A DNA stretch of 61,649 bases. Source: a virus. The translations under genes were made by a program, and so were the position numbers. The notes beneath the pieces were generated by a model that was not told the DNA's origin, did not search any database, and saw nothing but the letters and a program-made list of their open reading frames with translations. Position 1 is the first letter of the stretch, and every line of letters starts with the position of its first letter. Positions 40,884 to 52,100 of this stretch are shown piece by piece. The stretch spans positions 1 to 61,649 of IMG/VR virus record IMGVR_UViG_3300026518_000001; one strand, 5' to 3'.

Positions 40884-43800
40884 ATGGATGTATTAAGTCA
40901 ATTACAACAAATAAGAAAAAAAATAAAGAAACAAGATGGAAATAGTAATAATGATCCAATACTTGGAGATGAAACATCATATTTAGATGGTAGAGATTCT
41001 TATGTAAATCCTGTTGTACAACATAATGAACAACAATCAGATGTAGCAATTGATACTCTTAATTCTACAGGATCCAAAGCAATAACAATAGGAAATAAAA
41101 CATACTTTAAAACTAATAATGGATTAGATGTAAATACATCTAATAATCCAGTTGGTTATTTATTTGAGGATATAGATAAACAAAAATCTAAATTACTAGC
41201 ATTACAATCAGTTTATAAAGATCAAGTAATAAATGAACAAAATAAATTACTTAAAAAAGGTATTAATTCAGCAGAAGATGAAACTAAGTTGGATCAATTA
41301 AATTATGCATTACAAAATCCTGATATGGCTACATTAATGGAAATGCAAGGATTAAATCCTGATAAAGATAATATTAATATTAACACTTCTTTTGGATCCA
41401 ACAACAAACAGTTACAAGATTGGTGGGCTAAAGTACAAGAAACAAAAGAATATAGTAGTACTAATCCAAAAGACAAAGATAAGTTTGGAACTTTATATGT
41501 ATTATATAATCCTAAGAATAATCAAACTAAAGTAGGTTATGCAAAAGATACAGCTCAATTAAGATACAAAACTGATGATCTTGTAAATAAAGGTTGGATT
41601 ATACAAGATCAAGTTAGATCCAAAGATGCTGCTAGTTTAGAGCAAGAGTTTCATAATATAGCTAGACAAGATAATAGTTTAATTGATAATACTGGTAATG
41701 CATATAATCAATATGGTCAAACTACTGATATAGAACATCATCAATTAAATTCTGGATCAAGTGAAATATATAATGGTAAATTATTAAATACTCCTGATCA
41801 AAAAACACAACAATTTAATCAGAATTATCAATGGTTATATAACACTAAAATACAAAAACAACAAGCCGAACATTATGTTCAATATAAAGGTTATCTAAGT
41901 AACTTAGCAAGAGCTGTTCCAACATCTATTGATAGTTGGTTAGCTGATAAAGGTGAAGGTGCATATGAAGCAGTTAGAGGTGGATGGAATGATTTAGTTA
42001 CAAGTGTTAACCCAAATAAAAAAAGTGTTGCATATTGGTCTAAAGGTACAGTATATAAACTAATTGATTATGAAAAAAAATATGGTAATGAACATTTTGG
42101 ATATTCATTTAAAAACTTAGTTGAAGGTCATAAAAATGTACAAACAGCATTAGCTCAATTTGGTGATGGTAATGTTGGATTAGGAGTTATTGATTTAGCT
42201 AAGTCATTAAAAGCTGCTCCAGAACAATTAATAATGTCATTACCTGATATGGCTACATTAGGTGCAACTGGACCAATAGGTTGGATCACTAAAGGATTGT
42301 ATACTGCTGCTGTATATAATGATACAATACAACAATATCGTAAAAATAATAACTTTGTTGATCCAACAGCTGAGTATAAATTAAGTTTAGCTGGATTATC
42401 TACATTAGATACATTATTACAAACAGAAGCAATACATTATATAGTTAAAGGTCCTAATATATTATTTGCTGATAAAGCTGCTGGTAAAATAGCTAGTTCA
42501 TTAGATGATGTTAAATTAATATCACCTAAAACAGTTTATAAAACTTTATATGGTACTGGATTAAAGATATTAGGTAAAAGTATTAATATTGGATCAAAAG
42601 CATTTGTATCAGAAGCGATACCTGAAATGTATGAACAAGCATTACAAGATGTAGCATCTAAATTATATACAGATAAATATAAAGATAAATCTATATCAGA
42701 TTTACTTAAAGATTCTTGGAAAGATATTGCAGAAGCTGGATGGTATGGTGGAGTAATGGGACATGGACTAAAACATATATCTAGTGCTAATGAAATATTT
42801 GGAGAACCAATACAAGAATATAATAATAATCCTAATAAGATATTAAAAGAAGAATCATATAGACAAATACAATCATTACCTGTAACAGAAAGAGCAAATA
42901 TAATTAATGAAGTATTACCTAAAACTAAAGGTATAGAAAAAGATTATAAACAAATGCAAAACATATTAAATAATGGAAATATAAATAATATTGGTTTAAA
43001 AAATATATATAATACATCTAAAAACAATAACATAATGAAAGATGCATTAACTAAATCTATGTTAGAAAATATAGGATATATTTCTCATCAATTAAAGACA
43101 CAAGATAATAATGCTTATATATTACTAAATAATATATTAGAAAAAGATGTTGATAATTTAACTTCTAATGATAAAGATCAATTATTAAATGTAATTGTAA
43201 ATGATTTATTTAATAATGTTGATACTAAAACTAAAAATAGATTAGATACTTTAATTGCTAATAGAATTAAAATAAATAGTAATAATATACTTAATACATA
43301 TAAAAATAAATATCAAAATATGGTTAATATAATTGCATATGCTGGTGATAAAAATAATGATTATTTAGCTAATAGAGTTATGTTAGATACTAAGACACCA
43401 AAAGATATAGTTGATGCGAATATGAAGATATTAGAAGGTATTAAGTATATAGATAAATCTATCAAAAGTGATAAAGAACCAACATCAATGATTAAATCAG
43501 TAACTAATACAATTAGCAATGTATTAAATTCGTTTGGTACAAAAAAATATTCTCCTATAGAAAGATTAAAATCTATTGATGCATTACAATCAGGAATTAA
43601 ATTAGCAGAAACTCAATTAAAAAATAATAAATCATTAAGAAGTAATAAACAATTAAAAAAAATGATTAAGGATTATACTACTCAATTAGAATCAATGAAA
43701 CAAAGAGATTTATTATTAGCAAGATATGCACCTAAAGCTATCATTGGATCTGAGAATATAATAGAACCAAACAAAAAGAAAAGTAAAACTAAACAAGAAC

Positions 43801-46181
43801 AAGAATATAATAATAAATTAACTAAACTTAGAGAGAAATTAAATAATAATCCTGAAGGTATTAAAGTATTAGATAAATTAGATACATTGGATACATTAAA
43901 TCCTGAAGAAAAGATTAGTTCTATTGGATCAGTTATAAAAGATATATCTAATAATAAATCTATTAGTAATGAAACTGATAAATATAGATTATTACAACAT
44001 CTACAAAAACAATTACAAGAATCTATTAATAATATTAATAATAGAGAAATAGATGAAACAACTTATAATGATTTAAAACACTCTATTAATAATGCATTAA
44101 ATGATATTGATGAAGTTAATAGAAAATATAATTCTATATTACCAGAAGATAATGAACCAAATGAAGATCATATAAAAGCTAAAGCATTTGACTTATTAAT
44201 TAAAGCTATTATAAGAGAACTTAAAAATGATGATAATATTAACACATTATTGAATAGTAAAAATGTAGAAGATTATAATAATAAGATCCAAAAGGGTGCT
44301 AAAGAAGTAAAAAATGATATTAATAATAAAGGGTTTAAAACTAAGAATAAAGAATATAGATCAATACCTGAATATCAACAAAAGTTGGATCAATTATTTA
44401 ATGAATATACTTCTGATCCAACAGATAAGTTAAAGTCAGAAATAACTAAAGTATTAATGGATTACAATACATTTGTATTAAGTAGAAAAGATAAAGTATT
44501 AAATGCTAAATATTTTACATTTGATTTTGCTAAGAATATATTAAATGAAAATAATGATATTAGAGATATATTTAAAATTAATAGAAGTAGAATACATCAT
44601 GTACTTGGAGATGAATTATATAATACATTAGCAAATAATGTTAGAGATATACTTTATACAAGTTATAATGATAATGTAATACATATCTATAAGAATGCTA
44701 AACAAGTTGGTTCTATTAATGCAATGATGGATACTAAACAAATAACTAATATCATTAAAGAATCTCAAAGAAGTAATACTGTAGAACAAAAGACTACTAA
44801 TACTAATACAGAACCAAAACAAAGTAATACTACTACACCTACTAATCACTCACCTGTTGGATCTAATGAAAGTAATATTAATAAAACTACTGAAGAGAAA
44901 GTAGTTAACACTATAGCTAATACTGAAGAAGCTATGCAAAATAAAGCAGAAAGATTAAGAAAGTTAGGTTACAAAGCAGAACTAAAAGTATTTGATAAAA
45001 CTGATTCAGTAAAAGATAAGTTATATAAAAGATTAATGCTTAAATATAGTAAGAATGGTATTGTTAGATATGATGTTACATATAAAGGTACAGTATATAG
45101 ATTTAATGAAAATGAATTTAAAAATGTATTAAATAATGTATATAAAGATTCTATGGTAAATGATGGTAAATATAGTGATCCAAAAGAAAGAAGTAAAGCA
45201 TTATTTAAAGAAACAATGATAAAAGATCCTATGTTAGCTAACAAAGAACCAATTAATTTAAATCAATATATAGCTGAATATAGATTAAGAGAATATGAAC
45301 CAAAAAATAGTTTAGATAATCAAAATGGATTAGTTAGTAAAGTAGTAAATACTTATATAGAACATCAAAGTAGCAATGTCGAACCATTACAAGGTATGAA
45401 TTATATACCTTATGTTAAATTCGATGAGAAAGATAAAAATGGTAAAGTAATAGGTAAATCTATTTATTTTATTACATCAAAAGTTAATAGTGAAAATCCT
45501 GGTAAAACTAGTTTAAACAAAAATAATAATGAAAGTAATTTCATTAAATTTACTTATTTAGATGAAGATAATAAATTAGATGATAAATTATTCAATGATT
45601 TAAAAACATTATCTAATTATAATATGTTTCCATATGATTGGAATGATAAAACATATAGTAATGGTAAACCAATAGAACCAAAGAAAACATCTACAACTGA
45701 ACCTGTTACAGAACCAGAAAAGAATACTAATACTAAGAATACAGAACCAAATAAATATAATGAACCAGAAGTTCCAGAATTTGATGAATCAGTATTAAAT
45801 AATGAGTTTCATAAAGATAAAGAAACTGAAGAATTTAAAGGTAATCAAGAAGATATTAAAGAATTAAATGATAAAATAGATGAATTATCTCAATTAAAAG
45901 AAACATATAATAAAACAAAAGATAAATTAAAAGATAAAGTTAGTCAGTATGGTTCTACTATTGAAACTGTAAAAGGTGTTAAAATATCAGTTAAATCAAA
46001 TATGAAATATATTAATAAATTGATTGATAAAAATGGTGAAGTAGATGAATTATCTAATATACTTCAATTATTAGAAGATTATCATTCAAGTATAAACAAA
46101 GATAATTTACAAAGTAAAACAGTAGAACTAAATTTAGCAATAGAAAAAGAATTAGCTAAATTAAAACTTAGATGTGAATAA
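40884..46181 (+). CDS. giant ejection protein with GIY-YIG-like nuclease domain
   Basis: A 1765-residue internal virion protein. Residues about 203-260 look like a T5orf172/Mug113-type GIY-YIG nuclease: LYVLYNP (Tyr205), TKVGYAKD (KVG in place of YIG, 216-218), Arg227, then ASLEQEFHNIA with Glu253 and His257. Residues about 425-640 are hydrophobic or amphipathic (LIMSLPDMATLGATGPIGWI, then SEAIPEMYEQALQDVASKLY), suited to crossing membranes. The rest is helical and disordered, with Lys/Asn/Glu repeats. It would enter the cell with the DNA, where the nuclease could cut host DNA or competing phage; the cutting activity is inferred. Confidence 0.6.
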   Translation: MDVLSQLQQIRKKIKKQDGNSNNDPILGDETSYLDGRDSYVNPVVQHNEQQSDVAIDTLNSTGSKAITIGNKTYFKTNNGLDVNTSNNPVGYLFEDIDKQKSKLLALQSVYKDQVINEQNKLLKKGINSAEDETKLDQLNYALQNPDMATLMEMQGLNPDKDNININTSFGSNNKQLQDWWAKVQETKEYSSTNPKDKDKFGTLYVLYNPKNNQTKVGYAKDTAQLRYKTDDLVNKGWIIQDQVRSKDAASLEQEFHNIARQDNSLIDNTGNAYNQYGQTTDIEHHQLNSGSSEIYNGKLLNTPDQKTQQFNQNYQWLYNTKIQKQQAEHYVQYKGYLSNLARAVPTSIDSWLADKGEGAYEAVRGGWNDLVTSVNPNKKSVAYWSKGTVYKLIDYEKKYGNEHFGYSFKNLVEGHKNVQTALAQFGDGNVGLGVIDLAKSLKAAPEQLIMSLPDMATLGATGPIGWITKGLYTAAVYNDTIQQYRKNNNFVDPTAEYKLSLAGLSTLDTLLQTEAIHYIVKGPNILFADKAAGKIASSLDDVKLISPKTVYKTLYGTGLKILGKSINIGSKAFVSEAIPEMYEQALQDVASKLYTDKYKDKSISDLLKDSWKDIAEAGWYGGVMGHGLKHISSANEIFGEPIQEYNNNPNKILKEESYRQIQSLPVTERANIINEVLPKTKGIEKDYKQMQNILNNGNINNIGLKNIYNTSKNNNIMKDALTKSMLENIGYISHQLKTQDNNAYILLNNILEKDVDNLTSNDKDQLLNVIVNDLFNNVDTKTKNRLDTLIANRIKINSNNILNTYKNKYQNMVNIIAYAGDKNNDYLANRVMLDTKTPKDIVDANMKILEGIKYIDKSIKSDKEPTSMIKSVTNTISNVLNSFGTKKYSPIERLKSIDALQSGIKLAETQLKNNKSLRSNKQLKKMIKDYTTQLESMKQRDLLLARYAPKAIIGSENIIEPNKKKSKTKQEQEYNNKLTKLREKLNNNPEGIKVLDKLDTLDTLNPEEKISSIGSVIKDISNNKSISNETDKYRLLQHLQKQLQESINNINNREIDETTYNDLKHSINNALNDIDEVNRKYNSILPEDNEPNEDHIKAKAFDLLIKAIIRELKNDDNINTLLNSKNVEDYNNKIQKGAKEVKNDINNKGFKTKNKEYRSIPEYQQKLDQLFNEYTSDPTDKLKSEITKVLMDYNTFVLSRKDKVLNAKYFTFDFAKNILNENNDIRDIFKINRSRIHHVLGDELYNTLANNVRDILYTSYNDNVIHIYKNAKQVGSINAMMDTKQITNIIKESQRSNTVEQKTTNTNTEPKQSNTTTPTNHSPVGSNESNINKTTEEKVVNTIANTEEAMQNKAERLRKLGYKAELKVFDKTDSVKDKLYKRLMLKYSKNGIVRYDVTYKGTVYRFNENEFKNVLNNVYKDSMVNDGKYSDPKERSKALFKETMIKDPMLANKEPINLNQYIAEYRLREYEPKNSLDNQNGLVSKVVNTYIEHQSSNVEPLQGMNYIPYVKFDEKDKNGKVIGKSIYFITSKVNSENPGKTSLNKNNNESNFIKFTYLDEDNKLDDKLFNDLKTLSNYNMFPYDWNDKTYSNGKPIEPKKTSTTEPVTEPEKNTNTKNTEPNKYNEPEVPEFDESVLNNEFHKDKETEEFKGNQEDIKELNDKIDELSQLKETYNKTKDKLKDKVSQYGSTIETVKGVKISVKSNMKYINKLIDKNGEVDELSNILQLLEDYHSSINKDNLQSKTVELNLAIEKELAKLKLRCE

Positions 46182-46192
46182 AAGGATAATAT

Positions 46193-49100
46193 ATGAATTG
46201 TACCAATGTAGATATAAATAAGTTAACAACTAAATTAAAAACAGAAGATAAACTAATAATTGATCCAAAGATAGATGTAACACTTAACAAGATATATCAA
46301 CAAGCTTTGGATCTTATCAATAAGCAAGTTAAATTAGAGAATGAAGTACAAGAAAAGTTTAATGAGTTAAAAGATCAGAATGAAGGTTATGATGTAGAAA
46401 ATAAAGCAAAACTATTGAATACTTTAATATATACATTTAAAAAGTATTTAGGTAGTAATGCTATTCAATTCAATGGACAAGAGTTAAATCCTCTTATCTC
46501 TTGGATCCAAGACAAACAAGATGATAATACATTTGTTGACAATATGAAACAAACTATAAAGGATGAATATAGATCATTAATAGAAATGAATGAAGGTTTT
46601 ATTAAGATAGAAGATAGTCAATTACTAAAAGATAAAATGAATACTATTAAAGAATTATTTGTTAGAAATAATAAATATAAAAATGTATTATTTGATCAAT
46701 TGATAGGTGATATTAATAAACTTAATAGACCACAAAAGATAGACTTTTCTAATAAAAATATGAATATAAAATCTATTAATAGAGCTTATGTAGAAAATAA
46801 TGAATTAAAGTATGATGTTGTTTATGAGCAAAAAGGTACTGCTGAAGATAATTATAAGAAAGAATTAGTAGAAGCTACTATATCTGCTAGTGATATAAAT
46901 AATGGTTTTTTATATCAATTAGGTATACCAATTAGAAATGATGATACAAATACTAACGAGTTCCAATTAAATCCTGATTTACATAAAATATTTAATAAGG
47001 TATTACCTGCATTCTTAAATGAAATTAATAATCCTCAATTTATGTCTGATGATAAGATATCACAAATGTTTTATGGTAAAGATGCTGATAGAGTTATAGG
47101 TACTGAAGTTACTCAACAAGAATTTAATAATATTGCTAGATCAATTAGACAATATGGTTTTCCTAGAAAAGAATTATATGAGAAACTTGGTAATGCTATA
47201 TTAGATATAGCTCATATAAAAATTATAAATAAATTAAGATATGATGAAAGAAAAGCATTAGCGAATCAATTAGGAGCATTCTATTTACAAAATTTAATAG
47301 AACATAGTAAAGATAATAAAATTATAAAAGTACAAGATACATTAGTTAATATTAATGATAAACAAATGGTATTAAATAAATTAGAATTTGCTGATAATTA
47401 TAATGAAGAAGCAAAAGAAAGATTAAATAATGCTATGAGTAGTTATTCTGCTACATTACAAAAAATAACTAATATTAGATTTGCACAACCTGAACCAATA
47501 GAATACTACAAATCAATTAAAACATCTACTAATGTAAAAGATGCTGAAGCATATCAAGTATCACCTAAGATATATGATTTTATGAGAAAAGAACAGAATG
47601 TAGTATATAAAACTAATATTGCTTATGATGCTATTAAACTATTGGATCAAACTACTTATTTAATTACTGCTGGTGGAGAAGATCCAAATGAGATAGAACA
47701 TTTGCCTGTTGAAGAAAGAGAATCAGTAGTTGGTAAGAATAATGATCTATTAAGAAGAATGGAAGCATTAAAAGATAATGAAGATATATTATCTTTTGGT
47801 TCTAAGTTTAAATGGAGTGAAGTTAAAAACTTAAGAACAATGATGGACAGTATAGTAAATCCTCAAGATAACAAAGTACATAGATTTTTAGTAGATGAAA
47901 GAGGTGTTACTTACAATAAAAATAATGAAGTAATTGAGAAAGAAATAAATACTAATACATATGTAACAAAAGATACTGCAAACTTATATAAATTAGCATT
48001 ATCACAAGCATTTGATTTAGATACTGATAAAAGAACTGACAATAGTTTATTAGATGAAATATCTAATAATTATTTAGATTTTACTTTTAATGATAAAGAT
48101 GGTTCTATTAATGAAGTAATAATTAATGATAAACTAAAACCTATAATTAATGATGGTTCATATATAGATAAAGTAGTTAAATTATCTTTAAGTAAAGAAC
48201 CAACATTAGTAAAGAAACAGAAACTACAAGATTGGATCAAACAACATCAAGATGAATATAAAGCATATTTAGATTTTATTAAAGGTACTGAACATATACA
48301 TGCATTTCAAGCATTAATAGATATTAAATATTTACAAGTATCAAAATCTAATAATAAATCTATACTTAAATTAGAAGCTGATGCTATTACATCTGGTATG
48401 GTATTAACTATGTTACAAACAATAGGTGTTACTGTTAATACTGAAGAAGAAATGAATAAATTAGTTAATTTATTAGCTAAAGGTGGAATATATGTATCAA
48501 CTGATAATAATACTTTTGGTTTAAAAGAACCAAATGAAGAACAATTAGCTAAATTAAATAAAGTATTACAAAATACATTAAAAAGTAAACAATTAGCAAA
48601 TAATGCAGAATATTTAACTCATGGATTTTTAAAACAAAACTTTAAGAACTTTAATGATTTCTATGAAACATTAAGTGATTCATTAAATGATTATATGCAA
48701 TCAACTACATTTAAACCAGAACAACAAACTATTGTTAATGCTTTTGGATCTAGTTTTAGTAGAAAACAAGTTAAACCATTCCAAATGGTATATGTATATG
48801 GAGCTTCATTTAAAAATATTATGGAGAAAACTTTTTATGAAATAGCATTTAATCCATTAAATAAAATGTTATATGAATTTGGTAATAAAGGTGGACAATT
48901 AAAACATTTAATTGCTAAATTAAATAAAAAGACAGATGATATAGATGATCCAAAACTTAAACTAATTAAACAGTTAATCAATAATGGTAATGATATAAAA
49001 GAATATATTAATATATATAAATGGAATAAAGAATTACAAAAAAATGAAGTAATAAATACTAAGGATTTATCAGAAGAAGAATTATTAAATACTAATTTAT

Positions 49101-52100
49101 CTAATATATCTTTTAAATTTGATAGCAAACTCGTAAATTATATTAAAACACTATTTAAAGAGACTTATGAACCAGCATTTGAATATGCGTTTGGTCAATA
49201 TAAATTTATAGATGATTATAGAAATACTGTTAAGAGTATGTCTAATATTCTATATGAAACTTCTAAAGAAATCTTTAATAAACAATTACAAGAAGAGATT
49301 AAAAAAAGAGGTTACAATGATATTAACCAAGTAAATAATAAAGAACTTACTGATATAATAAGTAACTTAATTAAACAACATAAATACTATACAATTAAAT
49401 CAATACAATCTACTAATACACATAATTCATTTATACCATTAGATAAATTTGATAGAAATAAAAATGGTAAACAATTAATGATTAATATTAATGGTAAAGC
49501 TTTATCTACAAATTTAGATGATAAACATATGGTTAATAACGCAATAGCTACTCCTGTAACAACAATTCACCAAATAGATAGTAATATTATAGTAGATACT
49601 TTACAAACTATGAGAGAAGCTTCTAATGGTAAATTACATATAGGTCATATATTTGATGCATTACTTATGCCTTTGGATCTAAATAGTGTAGATAGTATTT
49701 CTGAATATAATAAAGAAACTATTAAATCAAATGCTAATTATTCAGTAGCTCAAGAAATGATGAAGCAAATAAATGATATTTATACATCTGAACCAGAAGT
49801 ATTAAATAATATCTTAGCTAATAATATAAAAGATTTAGTTAATAATGGTGTAGATATAGATAATATTAAAGATATATTATCTGGTAATATAGATGTAGAT
49901 ATTAATAATGATATTATTAAACATTTATATTCATTAAAAAACATATCTAATAATAAAGAATTAGTTGCTAAATTTAATTTATTACTTGATATAGCTAACT
50001 ATAATAAATTAGCTAGTAATTCATCTAATATAGCTAATACTAGAAATGAGTTTTTTAAAAAAGATATGGTTGTAGGTCATTCTTATCTATTGGATCCTTA
50101 CTCAATAAAAGATAAAAATCCATTATATATTCATAAAGGTAGAAATAAAATTAAACCTACATTAGACCCATTAGATAGTATAGAATCAATTAGATTAGAT
50201 CCAACAACAATAGATAGTATAAAAGAATCAAATACTAACAATAATAAACCTACATTAGAACAATTAGATAAAATATATAATAATGATAAATATGGATCAT
50301 CATCAACTGAATATATGGGTGAATTACAAGATAGAGATACATTTAGATCTCCTGAAGAAGTAATAGATTATCTTAATAAAGAACTACCAAATGATATTGA
50401 TCCAATAATCAAAGATAACTTTATTAATCTTACAAGTAAATCATTTAATACATTAGATAAAATAAATGTATTAAACTATCTAAATACTACATTTAATAGA
50501 GGTTTAGCTAATATAGATACTAACACTATATCATTAAGTAAATCAGCTGGATTATCTAATCAATCTACTAGTGAAATATATATGCATGAATTAATGCACT
50601 TATATACAGGACTTGCATTTAAATATAGTACTAAATTAGTAAACCAATCATTAAGATTACAACAAGCAGTTAAGAAATATATACAAGATAATGGTATAGA
50701 TACTGATACATTATTTATTCCTGATGGTTTACCACATACAAGAGAATTAATTAATAATTCTAAAAAGTTATCTGAATATGCTTTTAATGGTGATCCAGTA
50801 GAATTTATAACAATAGCTTCTACTAATAGTAAATTAAAACAATTTATTGATACAAATAATATAAAAATTAAACATTCAGCAAAAGAATTTAAACCAAAGA
50901 ATTTATTAGAAAAAATAATATCTAAAGTATTTGCTACAGTAGAGAATTTATTTAATACTATTACATCATCTAAGAGAGTTACATCAAAAGAAATAAATTC
51001 TATATTAAATAATGCAGTAGTTATGACAAATGCTCTTAGAAGCGGTAAGAATGCAAATGATAATGTATTATCTAAAATTGATATACCAAAGAAATATCAA
51101 GATGTAATAAATAACAAAATTAAGTCAACAGTCACTAAACAAATAGTAGAACCATTTAAGAAAACTACATTATATAACGAAATAAAAGATGTGAATGTAA
51201 TTAATAAAATATCTAATAAAATATCTAAAGTTAATAGTGATTTTGGTAAATTATTTAGAGATGTAGCTAATGAAATAACAAGTACTTCTAATAAGTTTGG
51301 AGACTTTTTCCCAATGTTTACTAAGATAAAATATGAACAAGAAACAATAAGAAATCATATAAATAAAGCAATAGAAGATGTAACTGATAACTTATTAAAA
51401 GATGCATCAGAATTTGATAAAGTTGCTCTTTCCCATTTGGTTCTTAAAACTGATATATATAATGTTTACGATAAAGCTTCACAAGCTACTGATATGATAA
51501 TAGATGAAACTAAAAGATTAAATAGAATAAATGAATTATCAGAAGAAATTAAATTATATACAGATCCAAAGACATATAATGCAATGATGAATCAAGCTCA
51601 ATCATTAGGATATTATATTGCAACTGGTTCAGTAACAGAACATAATTTAATGTTAAATGCTCATAATATAAATAATTTATTATTTGATCAAATGCGTACA
51701 TTACCAAAACCAAGTATAGATTTAACTAAACAATTAGATGAATTTATTAGTTTAATAGCATTACATAATACTGATCCAGTATATTTATCAAGTGATTATA
51801 TATCTAAGAATAAAAGAAATATAAATAACTTAGTTAAATTTGCTAAAGGATTATTAAGTAAACAAAGAAAAGAATTATTTACTAATCCAACATTAGAAGT
51901 AAAAGGATTTATTAGACCTAAGAATACATCTAATTATGAATATATAACAGTTAAAGCAAATAAAACTAACAACTATAAAAAAATAGGATTTAATCAATAT
52001 AGTGAACCATTTACTACTTCATTAGCTGATGGTTCTAAAGAAGAATTAATAGTACTTAAAAGACTTAATATATATCCAAACTATACTAAAGGTATAGTAG

